Shown: positions 8,655 to 17,141, counted from the first letter of the stretch. The stretch: DNA of 26,407 bases from an uncultured Alphaproteobacteria bacterium (GCA_904502245.1 CAJGDN010000010.1:1-26407); one strand, 5' to 3'. Notes: generated by a model not told the origin, from the letters alone. Made by a program: numbers and translations.

Positions 8655-9698
8655 TTATTTTTTTGCATTTCTGCGCAGCCATGCATAATGACGCATAAAT
8701 TCTGTGCCGGGACCTGCTGGATAGCCCATGTGCGATTCACCGTCTGGAATATTGCGGAAAACACCGCTGTTTGCGCCAACAGATACATCGTTGCCAATTT
8801 TTACACCGTTTGCAACGCCAACATGCCCGCCCAGTAATGCGCGGTCACCAACAGTTACACCACCAGCAATTCCAACGCCACTGGCCAAGAAGCATTCGCA
8901 TCCAATTACGACGCCGTGTGCAATTTGACACAGGTTATCAATCTTTGTTCCATCTCCAACACGTGTGTCTGTCATTGCGCCGCGGTCAATACATGTGTTT
9001 GCGCCAACAGATACACGTTCGCCCAACACAACACGACCAACGTGTGGGATAAATATGTTTTTGCCGTTTTGACGCGTGTATCCAAATCCGTCTTTGCCAA
9101 TGACGGCGTTTGCATTAATCACACTGTTTGCGCCAATTGTTGCATTTTCAATATGTGCGCCACTGTGTACAACTGTGCCACGACCCAAAACTACGCCACG
9201 ACCAATAAATGCCCCAGGGTAAATTTTTACATCTGGTTCAATTGTCGCACCGCGTTCAATTGTCGCAAACTGACCAACGTAGACACTGCGTTTTTTGCGA
9301 AAATATACACCGCGATCAATGTGAGCGTTTTTGCTGATGCCGAATCGGGGCTTTTCACGATAGATTTCGCCCAGGATTTTTACAATATTGCCACGTGGAC
9401 TGTCTGTTATTAACAGTGTCGCACCAACAGGGGCGTGCGCGGCCATTTCTGGTTGAACCAAAATAACCGTTGCGCGCGTGTTTTCCAACACAGATATTGG
9501 CAATATTTTAAAAGCGTTGCTGTTCTGTTCAGTTGAATAAAATGCCAATTGCCCCCCGCGGGCATCTGCGATTGGGGCAACGCCACGTACAGGTGCGTTT
9601 GCGTCGCCGCGTAATTCCAGACCAAATTTGGCCGCCAATGCGCCGGCTGTGGTTTTGTTTGCCGCCGGACCGAACAAAGATCTTAATATTCTTATCAT
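8655..9698 (-). CDS. lpxD: UDP-3-O-acyl-glucosamine N-acyltransferase LpxD
   Basis: LpxD transfers a 3-hydroxyacyl chain from ACP to the 2-amino group of UDP-3-O-acylglucosamine, the third step of lipid A synthesis in the cytosol. The 347-residue product has the small N-terminal uridine-binding domain (about 1-110), then a left-handed beta-helix of hexapeptide repeats (about 125-315). The catalytic His lies in DNLCQIAHGVVIG, near residue 261, and the glycine-rich GKDGFGY loop typical of LpxD is present. A short C-terminal helix ends RHYAWLRRNAKK. I chose the ATG at 9698: an upstream in-frame start would add 55 residues that read through the nusA promoter and a perfect hairpin and do not resemble LpxD. 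No Shine-Dalgarno sequence precedes this ATG, but a TATAAT lies 10 nt upstream, suggesting a leaderless mRNA. Confidence 0.95.
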   Translation of the reverse strand: MIRILRSLFGPAANKTTAGALAAKFGLELRGDANAPVRGVAPIADARGGQLAFYSTEQNSNAFKILPISVLENTRATVILVQPEMAAHAPVGATLLITDSPRGNIVKILGEIYREKPRFGISKNAHIDRGVYFRKKRSVYVGQFATIERGATIEPDVKIYPGAFIGRGVVLGRGTVVHSGAHIENATIGANSVINANAVIGKDGFGYTRQNGKNIFIPHVGRVVLGERVSVGANTCIDRGAMTDTRVGDGTKIDNLCQIAHGVVIGCECFLASGVGIAGGVTVGDRALLGGHVGVANGVKIGNDVSVGANSGVFRNIPDGESHMGYPAGPGTEFMRHYAWLRRNAKK

Positions 9699-9708
9699 AG
9701 CAAGACTT

Positions 9709-9714
9709 ATTATA
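9709..9714 (-). promoter_or_regulatory. -10 element of lpxD, close to the start codon
   Basis: A perfect TATAAT reads on the minus strand and is separated from the lpxD ATG only by AAGTCTTGCT. The -35 is weak. A second TATAAT lies 14 bp further upstream (9723-9728) as part of a direct repeat of AACTATAAT. The geometry predicts an untranslated leader of 0-4 nt. Confidence 0.5.
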
Positions 9715-9762
9715 GTTAAAAAATTATAGTTTGCCACATTTTTATAGTATTTCAGATTTTGC

Positions 9763-9791
9763 TTGATTTCCTGCGAATCGGAATATATAAT
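9763..9791 (+). promoter_or_regulatory. Promoter of nusA-infB
   Basis: TTGATT (9763-9768) and TATAAT (9786-9791) are separated by exactly 17 bp, a near-consensus sigma-70 type promoter. Transcription should begin near 9798, giving a leader of about 87 nt that includes the hairpin at 9816-9847. Confidence 0.75.
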
Positions 9792-9815
9792 ATGTCTGTT
9801 CTTAAATAAATTTTT

Positions 9816-9847
9816 AAGAGCGGGGTTCGGAAACAAACCCCGCTCTT
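9816..9847 (+). promoter_or_regulatory. Strong leader hairpin upstream of nusA
   Basis: A perfect 12-bp stem AAGAGCGGGGTT/AACCCCGCTCTT with an 8-nt loop CGGAAACA lies inside the predicted nusA leader. Only three T end the structure (the last two stem bases and one more), so it is a weak candidate for an intrinsic terminator. It could be an attenuator, a pause site or an RNA-stability element. It lies 24 nt before the GAAGGAG ribosome binding site. Confidence 0.65.
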
Positions 9848-9884
9848 TCAATAAGACATACAATAAACGCGAAGGAGTATATAA

Positions 9885-11423
9885 ATGTCTTTTGTATCTA
9901 TGCCACGTCAGGATTTGTTGCTAGCGATTGATTCGTTGGCCCAGGAAAAGCAGATTGATCGTGAAATCGTTGTTGAATCATTAGAAGCAGCAATCGCAAA
10001 AATTGCAAAACATAAATATGGCGAAGAATTTAATATTACTGCAGAAATTGACCGTAAAAATGGTGCAATTCATGTAAAGCGTTTGTTTGATGTTATTGAA
10101 TCACCAGAAGCGGCAGGTGAAGAATATGATCCAAATACTATGCTGACAGTTGCACAGGCAAAAAAGTATGCAAAAAATCCAGTTGTTGGTGATGTTGTAG
10201 AAGACGCTTTGCCAGAACCTGAATTCGGACGTATGGCATTTCAGACTGCAAAACAAATTATGACAACACGTGTTCGTGATGCAGAAAAAGGTCGCCAGTA
10301 TGAAGAGTTCAAAGATACAATTGGCGATATTGTCAACGGTGTTGTTAAACGTATTGAATTTGGCAATGTATTTGTTGATATTAACGGTAAAGCAGAAGGC
10401 TATATCAAGGGTACAGAATTAATCCCAGGTGAACGTTTGACAGTTGGCGACCGTGTTCGTGCATTGATTATGGATGTTACACGTTCTAATACGGGACCAC
10501 AGATTTTCTTGACTCGTACACATCCAATGTTTATGGAAAAATTATTCGTTCAGGAAGTTCCAGAAATTTACGAAGGTGTTATTAAAATTAAATCTGTTGC
10601 ACGTGCACCAGGCTCGCATGCAAAGATTGCAGTTGAAACAGCAGACCCATCAATTGATGCTGTTGGTATGACTGTTGGTATTAAGGGGACGCGTATTCAG
10701 CCAGTTATTAACGAATGTCATGGTGAAAAAATCGACGTTATCTTGTATTCCGAAGATCCAGCTGTGTTTATTGTTAACGCAATGCAACCAGCCAAGGTCG
10801 CTAAAATTATCGTTGATGAAGATACACGCAGTGCAGCCGTTGTTGTAAACGAAGATCAGCAGTCTTTGGCAATCGGTCGTCGTGGTCAGAATGTTCGTTT
10901 GGCGTCACAGTTGACAGGTTGGAATATTGACGTTATGAATGAAACCGAAGAACAAGAACGTCGTGCAAAGGAATTCAAAGAAAAGACAGAATTGTTTATC
11001 GGTGGCTTGGACGTTGATGAAATGATTGCCCAATTGCTGATTACCGAAGGTTTCCGTACAATCGAAGAAATTGCGTTTGTTGATATTGCAGAACTGGAAG
11101 AAATCGAAGGGTTTAATGCAGAATTGGCAGCGGAATTGCAGAAACGTGCAAAGGATTATTTGGACAAAGTTGAACAGGATTATATTGAAGCAGGTCATAA
11201 AATTGGCATGCAGGATGATTTGTTAAACTTTGACTTTATTAAACGTCCAATAATTATGAAATTGGGTCAGGCCGGTATTAAATCACTGGAAGATTTAGCT
11301 GATTTGGCAACAGACGAATTGGTTGAAATCTTGGGTGAAGATACGATGAGTAATCGCCTGGCGGGTCGTGTTATTATGAAGGCACGTGAATTGGCGTATG
11401 GAATAACCAAAGATAATGAATAA
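9885..11423 (+). CDS. nusA: Transcription termination/antitermination factor NusA
   Basis: NusA binds RNA polymerase and nascent RNA, promoting pausing, intrinsic termination and rRNA antitermination. The 512-residue protein is of usual length and has all domains: polymerase-binding N-terminal domain (about 1-125), S1 domain (about 145-200), KH1 with G-I-K-G at 265-268, KH2 with GRRGQNVRLAS at 331-341, and two C-terminal helix-hairpin-helix repeats (about 370-430 and 445-505). The start has a GAAGGAG site with 7 nt spacing. infB begins 27 nt downstream. rimP, which usually precedes nusA, is absent; lpxD lies divergently upstream instead. The gene has its own promoter and a leader hairpin, which could allow feedback by NusA itself (inference). 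Confidence 0.97.
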   Translation: MSFVSMPRQDLLLAIDSLAQEKQIDREIVVESLEAAIAKIAKHKYGEEFNITAEIDRKNGAIHVKRLFDVIESPEAAGEEYDPNTMLTVAQAKKYAKNPVVGDVVEDALPEPEFGRMAFQTAKQIMTTRVRDAEKGRQYEEFKDTIGDIVNGVVKRIEFGNVFVDINGKAEGYIKGTELIPGERLTVGDRVRALIMDVTRSNTGPQIFLTRTHPMFMEKLFVQEVPEIYEGVIKIKSVARAPGSHAKIAVETADPSIDAVGMTVGIKGTRIQPVINECHGEKIDVILYSEDPAVFIVNAMQPAKVAKIIVDEDTRSAAVVVNEDQQSLAIGRRGQNVRLASQLTGWNIDVMNETEEQERRAKEFKEKTELFIGGLDVDEMIAQLLITEGFRTIEEIAFVDIAELEEIEGFNAELAAELQKRAKDYLDKVEQDYIEAGHKIGMQDDLLNFDFIKRPIIMKLGQAGIKSLEDLADLATDELVEILGEDTMSNRLAGRVIMKARELAYGITKDNE

Positions 11424-11450
11424 AATATAAAACAGACGGAGTTGTTTAAT

Positions 11451-13859
11451 ATGGCAACATTGACACTTGGAAAATCTGTAACAACTGATGCGGTTCGCAG
11501 CAAAAAGGGCGACGCGGTGTTCGTAGAACGCCGTCGTCGTGTTGTTGCACCAAACAGCAAGGAATTGCGTGACGAACCAACAACACCAGTTGCACCAAAA
11601 AATGCGGCAGATGAAAAACTGCGTGCGGTGTTAGCGGCCGCCAAGGCACGTGAAGAAGAACGTAAAAAACGTGAGGCCGAAGAAGAAGCCGCACGTGCAG
11701 CGCGTGCAGCAGAAATTGAACGCGAAAACCGCGAATATGAACAGGTGAAATCACAGTTGGCAGCACGTGAAAATGTCGCCAAAGAAGCTGAAGTCGCAGA
11801 AGAACCAGTTGTGACACCAAAGGTGAAACCGGCACAACAACAAAAAGTGTTTACAAACAATGCGGTTGCAGGTGCAAATCGTGGTAAAAACCGTGGTGGG
11901 GATGATGAAGATTCGCGTCCAGGTAAGTTTAATAACTTTAAGAAAGATTTTAAAAAGTCTGGAAAAATTCATCTGCATGATATTGTTATGGGGGACGGCG
12001 AAGATGATGATGAAATAGGTTTGCGTGGTGCAAATCGTCGTCGGTCTGAGGCGTCTTTGAAACGTTTCCGCGAAAAGGCCCGTGCAGTGTTTACTGTGCC
12101 GCAGAAAATTGAACGTGTTGTTAGTCTGGGGGATACGATTACGGTTAAAGACCTGGCGGCAGCAATGGCAGAAAAAGTCGGTAATGTTATCAAAAAACTG
12201 ATGGATATGGGAATGATGGTTTCTGTTAATCAGTCAATTGATGCAGATACTGCGGAATTAATTGCAGGCGAATTTGGCGCAACAGTTAAACGAGTTGATG
12301 TAAAACCATATGCTGATTTGTTAGAACGTGAACCAAATCCAGAAAAAATGACACCGCGTGCCCCGGTTGTTACGGTCGTAGGACACGTTGATCATGGTAA
12401 GACATCGTTGTTGGATGCGTTCCGCAATGCAAATGTGGCCGCAGGCGAAGCAGGCGGTATTACCCAGCATGTTTCTTCGTATGAAGTAAAAACAAAATCT
12501 GGGCAGATGATTACTTTCCTGGATACGCCGGGACACGAAACATTTACTGCGATGCGCGCACGTGGTGCGCAAATGGCTGATATTGTTGTTTTGGTTGTGG
12601 CTGCAAACGATTCGATTATGCCACAGACAATCGAAGCGATTAATCATATCCGTGCAGCCAAAGTTCCGTTTATCGTTGCAATTAATAAAATCGATTTGCC
12701 AGAAGCAAATCCAATGCGCGTGAAAACTGACCTGTTGCAACAGGAAGTTCAGGTTGAAGAAATGGGCGGTGATGTTCAGTGTGTTGAAATTTCTGCAACC
12801 AAGAAAATTGGTCTGGATAAATTGGAAGAAGCGATTTTATTGCAGGCAGAAATGATGGAATTAAAGGCTGATGCAGAAATGCCGGCCGTCGCATATGTGG
12901 TCGAAGCCAAACAGGAAAAAGGTTTGGGGGCGGTTGCAACTGTGTTGATGCGCCATGGCACATTAAAAATTGGCGATGTTTTCGTTGTCGGTGAAACATT
13001 TGGACGCGTGCGTGGTTTGATTAATTCTGTTGGTGAACGTGTTAAATCGGTTCGTCCAGGACAGCCAGCGGTTGTTTTGGGACTGAATTCTGTGCCAGGG
13101 GCAGGGGATGATTTACGTGTTATGGAAACCGAAGCGCAAACACGCGAAGTTGCAGAATATCGTGCGCAAAAGACCAAGGATAAGGCAAATGCGGTTAAAC
13201 GTTCTTCATTAGAAGAATTGTTTGCAAAACGTGATGAAACAAAAAAGTTAATGTTGCCAATTATTTTGCGTGCAGACGTACAGGGTTCGGTCGAAGCAAT
13301 TTCAGATATGGTCAAGGATATTAACACTGATAAGGTTGGTGTTGAAATCTTGTCATCTGGGGTGGGTCAGATTACCGAAGGTGATATACGTTTGGCGACA
13401 GCATCTGGTGCGGTTATCATTGCATTTAATGTTCGTGCTGATTCTGTTGTTCGTGATATGGCCCGCAGCAATGGTGTTGATATTCGTTATCACAGTGTTG
13501 TTTACCGTATTACAGATGAAATCAAAGAAATATTGTCTGGTAAATTGGCGCCGGAAAAACGCGAAACATTTATCGGATATGCAGATGTTATTGCACTGTT
13601 TACCGTTGGCAAAGGTGTTCGTGTTGCAGGATGCCGTATGAGCGAAGGTGTAATTAAAAAAGACGCCTTTGTTCGTTTGCTGCGTAATAATGTTGTTATT
13701 TATGATGGCAAGATTGGGCAGCTGCGTCGTGAAAAGAACGAAGTTAAAGAAGTGTCTGGTGGCGTTGAATTCGGTATGTCTTTTGATAAATATAATGATT
13801 TAAAAGAAGGCGATCGTGTTGAGTGTTACGAGGTAGAAGAAGTTCGTGCCCAGTTGTAA
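11451..13859 (+). CDS. infB: Translation initiation factor IF-2
   Basis: IF-2 is the GTPase that places initiator tRNA on the 30S subunit and drives subunit joining. The ATG at 11451 is chosen because GGAG lies 9 nt upstream; an in-frame TTG three codons earlier would overlap that site. The 802-residue product has a charged N-terminal region with a long KREAEEEAARAARAAEIERE helix (about 65-100) and an IF2-N module (about 215-285). The G domain follows, with GHVDHGKT at 311-318, GGITQH, DTPGH at 358-362, NKID at 412-415 and SATK, then domains II to IV. The N-terminal part is shorter than in E. coli but normal for many bacteria. It is cotranscribed with nusA and ends in a terminator; rbfA, truB and rpsO do not follow. 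Confidence 0.97.
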   Translation: MATLTLGKSVTTDAVRSKKGDAVFVERRRRVVAPNSKELRDEPTTPVAPKNAADEKLRAVLAAAKAREEERKKREAEEEAARAARAAEIERENREYEQVKSQLAARENVAKEAEVAEEPVVTPKVKPAQQQKVFTNNAVAGANRGKNRGGDDEDSRPGKFNNFKKDFKKSGKIHLHDIVMGDGEDDDEIGLRGANRRRSEASLKRFREKARAVFTVPQKIERVVSLGDTITVKDLAAAMAEKVGNVIKKLMDMGMMVSVNQSIDADTAELIAGEFGATVKRVDVKPYADLLEREPNPEKMTPRAPVVTVVGHVDHGKTSLLDAFRNANVAAGEAGGITQHVSSYEVKTKSGQMITFLDTPGHETFTAMRARGAQMADIVVLVVAANDSIMPQTIEAINHIRAAKVPFIVAINKIDLPEANPMRVKTDLLQQEVQVEEMGGDVQCVEISATKKIGLDKLEEAILLQAEMMELKADAEMPAVAYVVEAKQEKGLGAVATVLMRHGTLKIGDVFVVGETFGRVRGLINSVGERVKSVRPGQPAVVLGLNSVPGAGDDLRVMETEAQTREVAEYRAQKTKDKANAVKRSSLEELFAKRDETKKLMLPIILRADVQGSVEAISDMVKDINTDKVGVEILSSGVGQITEGDIRLATASGAVIIAFNVRADSVVRDMARSNGVDIRYHSVVYRITDEIKEILSGKLAPEKRETFIGYADVIALFTVGKGVRVAGCRMSEGVIKKDAFVRLLRNNVVIYDGKIGQLRREKNEVKEVSGGVEFGMSFDKYNDLKEGDRVECYEVEEVRAQL

Positions 13860-13890
13860 AAAAAATCCCCCGTCTAGGGGATTTTTTTTT
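13858..13890 (+). terminator. Terminator of nusA-infB
   Basis: A stem AAAAATCCCC/GGGGATTTTT with loop CGTCTA is followed by further T (nine in all). Its A-arm overlaps the TAA stop of infB. Confidence 0.9.
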
Positions 13891-13912
13891 AGTTCAAAAG
13901 CAGAATAATTCG

Positions 13913-13935
13913 ATTGCCGCCCGGGGGGTGGTAAT
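13913..13935. repeat. Palindromic repeat element 1 (followed by GACA)
   Basis: ATTGCCGCCC and GGGTGGTAAT pair over 10 bp (two G-T pairs) around GGG, and the flank continues GACA. The ATTGCC...AATGACA layout is the kind seen in dispersed palindromic elements of rickettsial and other alphaproteobacterial genomes. Membership in a family here is inference; no second full copy is in the window. Confidence 0.55.
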
Positions 13936-13957
13936 GACAAAAAAAGATGAGATGGGG

Positions 13958-13976
13958 TCCGGTGTTAAGTACCGGA
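13958..13976. repeat. Palindromic repeat element 2 (followed by ATGAC)
   Basis: TCCGGT and ACCGGA form a perfect 6-bp stem around GTTAAGT, followed by ATGAC. On the minus strand it reads GTCATTCCGGTACTTAACAC, which resembles the widespread GTCATTCC-type REP-like palindromes. It lies 22 bp after palindromic element 1. Confidence 0.55.
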
Positions 13977-13997
13977 ATGACAACAGAAGAACACAAA

Positions 13998-14180
13998 ATG
14001 ACGAAGGGATTAATTTGCGTTAATCTGTCCCTGGTATGGTGTGTTGCCCTAGCTGTAATTGTAGAAAATGCCAAACCTGGTTGGTGGGGGTGTTTTTGTA
14101 TTGGGACTTTGTATGACAATAAGTCAAAGTCATGGAATCAGATTTTTTTTGCTGTTTACAGAATAAAAAAACCGGGATAA
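13998..14180 (+). CDS. Doubtful small membrane protein (60 aa)
   Basis: An open frame starting MTKGLICVNLSLVWCVALAV has one clear hydrophobic segment (about residues 4-23), a second aromatic/Cys-rich one (GWWGCFCIGTLY, about 30-41) and a basic tail. The stop lies inside the next terminator, as for several genes in this window. The ribosome binding site is poor (AGAAG, 8 nt away). The spacer carries palindromic repeats and may be non-coding, so this is only a candidate; otherwise I see no gene in 13891-14164. Confidence 0.25.
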   Translation: MTKGLICVNLSLVWCVALAVIVENAKPGWWGCFCIGTLYDNKSKSWNQIFFAVYRIKKPG

Positions 14181-14193
14181 TCCCGGTTTTTTT
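14165..14193. terminator. Bidirectional terminator after the secreted Cys protein
   Basis: A 13-bp stem AAAAAAACCGGGA/TCCCGGTTTTTTT with loop TAA works on both strands. On the minus strand it begins at the stop codon of the secreted protein (14192-14194). Confidence 0.9.
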
Positions 14194-14989
14194 ATTGTTG
14201 TGGTAGTTCCCATCCTTCGAAGTTTTCGAGGGCTCTTGTTGAACAAGACTGACCTGACAGTTGTACCGTGCTTCCATACGTTACTTTGATTGACTTGGTT
14301 TGATTGTTTGTGGAAATGCCAGTTGCGTCTAATATATAGTGGCCATCGCCGCAATCAAATGTCAATGTATATTCTCTTGGTTTACAGCTTGCTACACCAG
14401 ACATAGTCTCGTTTACAGAGGTTGCTATTGACCTGTTAGCGGGAAGCGTTGTTGACTTGTCTGTGCCACCTTGTGTAGAATATCCAGGTAAACATTCAAA
14501 TTTACAATAATATCCAGAATAATAATCACTATAATTGTCGTTAGATACTACGTAGTAAGTATTTGCACCATTTGCACTGGGGTCTTCTACAACCTTACAT
14601 GTTGGTTTTGGTGCCTCTTTACATTCGTATTTGCCTGGTGCGTAGATTGTTGTTCTCAGTCCAGTTACAAGGCCACCAAAAATTCTATCATCTATTGTAT
14701 GTATCAAATACTCGCTTGTTTCGTTGTCATAAATTGCGTAGTGGGACACGTTGCATGCAATCTCACATATTGTGCTGCCACTAGCATCTTGGGTCGCTGT
14801 AACATCTGCATTATTGACATTTGCGCATGTTCCATAGTTTGCAGTAAGTGTAGTGTCACTTGTGTATGTATATGTAAAGCTGTCGTCTTTGCTGATAGGC
14901 GCACCTTTTGCGGTTGTTTGAAAAATTCCAAACGCAGACAGTGACGCAATAATGTGCGACATAAAGTGTTTAAATTTGTACGATAACAT
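14192..14989 (-). CDS. Secreted Cys-containing protein with InlB/Flg_new-like C-terminal repeat
   Basis: The 265-residue product begins with a basic, hydrophobic leader that fits a signal peptide (cleavage perhaps near residue 28-30), so it is probably exported. The mature part has ten cysteines (55, 75, 79, 123, 131, 162, 166, 202, 213, 249) and is rich in Thr, Ser, Asn and Tyr. The last 60 residues follow the beta-repeat pattern of InlB B-repeat/Flg_new modules: YTLTFDCGDG, then VTYGSTVQL, then FEGW, with Cys added at 213 and 249. Such modules usually occur in strings in adhesins; here one module ends the protein three residues after the GW, so it may be a shortened form. The start has an AGGAAAGAG site. 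The gene stands alone with its own promoter and terminator. Function is unknown. Confidence 0.75.
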   Translation of the reverse strand: MLSYKFKHFMSHIIASLSAFGIFQTTAKGAPISKDDSFTYTYTSDTTLTANYGTCANVNNADVTATQDASGSTICEIACNVSHYAIYDNETSEYLIHTIDDRIFGGLVTGLRTTIYAPGKYECKEAPKPTCKVVEDPSANGANTYYVVSNDNYSDYYSGYYCKFECLPGYSTQGGTDKSTTLPANRSIATSVNETMSGVASCKPREYTLTFDCGDGHYILDATGISTNNQTKSIKVTYGSTVQLSGQSCSTRALENFEGWELPQQ

Positions 14990-15020
14990 TTTTCTCTTTC
15001 CTTTCTTGTTTCTGTGTATA

Positions 15021-15049
15021 ATTTTATATGTTCTAGGGATTTTTGTAAA
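15021..15049 (-). promoter_or_regulatory. Promoter of the secreted Cys protein
   Basis: On the minus strand TTTACA (15049-15044) and TAAAAT (15026-15021) are separated by 17 bp. The start of transcription should fall near 15014, leaving a leader of about 25 nt with the AGGAAAGAG site. Confidence 0.65.
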
Positions 15050-15085
15050 GTAAAAATATTATGTGATTTATTTTGTCTTATTTAC

Positions 15086-15113
15086 TTGATTTTAGCGAAA
15101 TATGCACTAATAT
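15086..15113 (+). promoter_or_regulatory. Candidate promoter for RNase J
   Basis: TTGATT (15086-15091) and TAATAT (15108-15113) have a 16-bp spacer. The leader would be about 185 nt, which is long, so a nearer promoter in the AT-rich stretch is possible. Confidence 0.35.
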
Positions 15114-15305
15114 TTGTATGTAACAGAGAATGCGTGCATATTATGTATGCGCGATGGAATTTATCCCGATGTCTTTATTAAATATAATAAAATATCATGG
15201 GGCATGGCGCATGGCCACAGATTCACTGTGAATAAAGAAGAAATGGCTTTATTAATAATGAATTTGGTGGTCATGCAATTATAAAAACGTAAAAAAGGAT
15301 TATAA

Positions 15306-17141
15306 ATGGTAAAAGTACGTGAAAAAAAACCGGCACAAAAACCGGAAAACAAGACGCCAAAGGCACCGGCAAAAAAGAAAAAAGGTGCCACACCAAAAAC
15401 ACCACATGCAATTCGTGGTGAAAATAAACATGAAATTGACGCCAATGATGACAAAGTTTATTTTATGGCGTTGGGGGGGCTGGAACACATTGGCCAGAAT
15501 ATGTATATCTATAAATACCGTGGCAAATATCTGGTTGTGGATTGCGGTATGGGTTTCTTGGATGAAGAAATCGGCGCGGGTGATGTTCAATACTGTGATA
15601 CAACATGGTTGGAAAAACGCAAAAAAGACGTTGTGGGATTTATTATCACACATGGTCACGAAGATCATATCGGTGCATTAAAATATATTTGGCCAAAATT
15701 CAGAAAGCCAATTTATTGCACACGTTTCCCAGCAGAAATTATTCGTCGCACGTTTGCGGGTATTGAACTAGATTTTAACCCAAACAAAGATATTGTTGAA
15801 TTTGCACATGATGGTGCAACACTGGATATTGCGCCATTTGCGGTGGAAACATTTCATGTTACGCACAGTGTACCTGAGGCACAGATGTTAATTATTAAAA
15901 CAGGTGCAGGAAAAATTCTGCATACTGGTGACTGGACATTCAATGACGATAATCCAGTCGAAGCCGCAACAGACTTTGTTCGTCTGCAAGAGATTGGTTC
16001 GGATCCAAAATTATTGGCATGTATGTGCGATTCCACGAATTCTTCACGTCAAACAAAACAAGTGACCGAGGTTCAGGTTCGTGACGCGTTGACCGAAATT
16101 ATGAAAAATGCACCAGGGCGCGTTTTTGTAACAGGATATTCACGCAGTCTGGCACGTATTAAAATGTTTTCCCAGGCTGCACGCGCCGCAGGTCGTGTTG
16201 CTGCAATTAAAGAACGCAGTAATCCAAATCCTGTGCCGTATGTCGGATTGCCAGAATTTCGTGAAATGGGTATAAAATTTGGATACCTGGATAAAGATGA
16301 TGTTTATCTGCACAGCGAAATCAAAGACCTGCCGGCAGAAAAACAAGCAATATTCCTGACGGGGTCCCAGGGCGAAAAATTTGCAATGCTGACCCGTCTG
16401 TGCCACGGCCAGGTAAAAGAATTAAAATTACAACCAACAGATACGGTTGTTTTCAGTGCTATTATTATTCCAGGTCGCGAACAGGATGTATCGTATATTT
16501 ATAACAAATTGGCGCGTATGGGTATTAAGACACATACTATCTTTGATACAGATAATCTGCACGCCAGTGGACATGCCGGACGACCAGAATTAGAACGTTT
16601 CTATGATATGGTGCATCCGCAGATTTCTGTCCCGATGCACGGTGATTACATCAACGAAATGTTAAACGGTAAAATGGCAATGGAACGTGGCGGTGCAAAA
16701 CATATGATGGTTGTGCATAATGGCGAAATGATTGCACTGCGTGATGGCGAAGAACCATATGTTGCCGAAACAATCGAAACCAGTTATGTTGTTATGGAAG
16801 GCGAAACAGAACGCAGTGCCAACGACCAAGTTTATAAAAACCGCAAGAAAATTGCATCAAATGGTGCGGTATTTGTAACACTGCCGGTTGATAAGCGTGG
16901 ATTCTTGAAAGGCACACCAGAGGTTTCCAGTGCGGGTGTCTTTGAAACAGATGAAACAGGATTTATGAAACGTCAGATTCAGATAGAGATTACACGCGCA
17001 ATTGACGGTTTGACAAAAACAGAACGCAAGGATAGAAATAATCTTGTACGTGCAGTTCAAATTGCATCAAACAAGGTTATACGTGCATCACTGGGGGCAG
17101 ATAAAAAACCACAATACAGTGTACACTTTATCCAGAAATAA
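15306..17141 (+). CDS. rnj: Ribonuclease J
   Basis: RNase J is a zinc-dependent beta-CASP metallo-beta-lactamase nuclease with 5'-3' exonuclease and endonuclease activity in mRNA decay and rRNA maturation. The 611-residue product has a Lys/Pro/Ala-rich extension (1-40) not needed for the fold. The metallo-beta-lactamase core follows, with T-H-G-H-E-D-H at 115-121, the HVTHS and HTGDWTF metal ligands and CDSTN. The beta-CASP region includes FVTGYSRS and TGSQGE, then HASGHA and PMHGDY, and a C-terminal domain of about 100 residues. An AAGGA site precedes the ATG. The gene is monocistronic and ends in a terminator shared with the convergent W-repeat gene. Many alphaproteobacteria carry RNase J. 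Confidence 0.95.
   Translation: MVKVREKKPAQKPENKTPKAPAKKKKGATPKTPHAIRGENKHEIDANDDKVYFMALGGLEHIGQNMYIYKYRGKYLVVDCGMGFLDEEIGAGDVQYCDTTWLEKRKKDVVGFIITHGHEDHIGALKYIWPKFRKPIYCTRFPAEIIRRTFAGIELDFNPNKDIVEFAHDGATLDIAPFAVETFHVTHSVPEAQMLIIKTGAGKILHTGDWTFNDDNPVEAATDFVRLQEIGSDPKLLACMCDSTNSSRQTKQVTEVQVRDALTEIMKNAPGRVFVTGYSRSLARIKMFSQAARAAGRVAAIKERSNPNPVPYVGLPEFREMGIKFGYLDKDDVYLHSEIKDLPAEKQAIFLTGSQGEKFAMLTRLCHGQVKELKLQPTDTVVFSAIIIPGREQDVSYIYNKLARMGIKTHTIFDTDNLHASGHAGRPELERFYDMVHPQISVPMHGDYINEMLNGKMAMERGGAKHMMVVHNGEMIALRDGEEPYVAETIETSYVVMEGETERSANDQVYKNRKKIASNGAVFVTLPVDKRGFLKGTPEVSSAGVFETDETGFMKRQIQIEITRAIDGLTKTERKDRNNLVRAVQIASNKVIRASLGADKKPQYSVHFIQK

Larger units (their letters stand above)
14990..15305. 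other. Divergent AT-rich intergenic region
   Basis: These 316 bases between two divergent genes hold the promoter of the secreted protein (minus) and a candidate promoter for RNase J (plus). They also hold an imperfect inverted repeat GCGTGCATA...TGTATGCGC near 15131-15151. A 33-codon ORF at about 15130 has no ribosome binding site and is not called. I see no RNA gene. Confidence 0.6.

Noticed and set aside
9699..9863. Upstream in-frame start for lpxD adding 55 residues
   Set aside because: The added part reads through the nusA promoter and a perfect hairpin, has no ribosome binding site and does not resemble LpxD.
15130..15231. 33-codon ORF in the spacer before RNase J
   Set aside because: No ribosome binding site and no protein-like composition; it starts within an imperfect inverted repeat.
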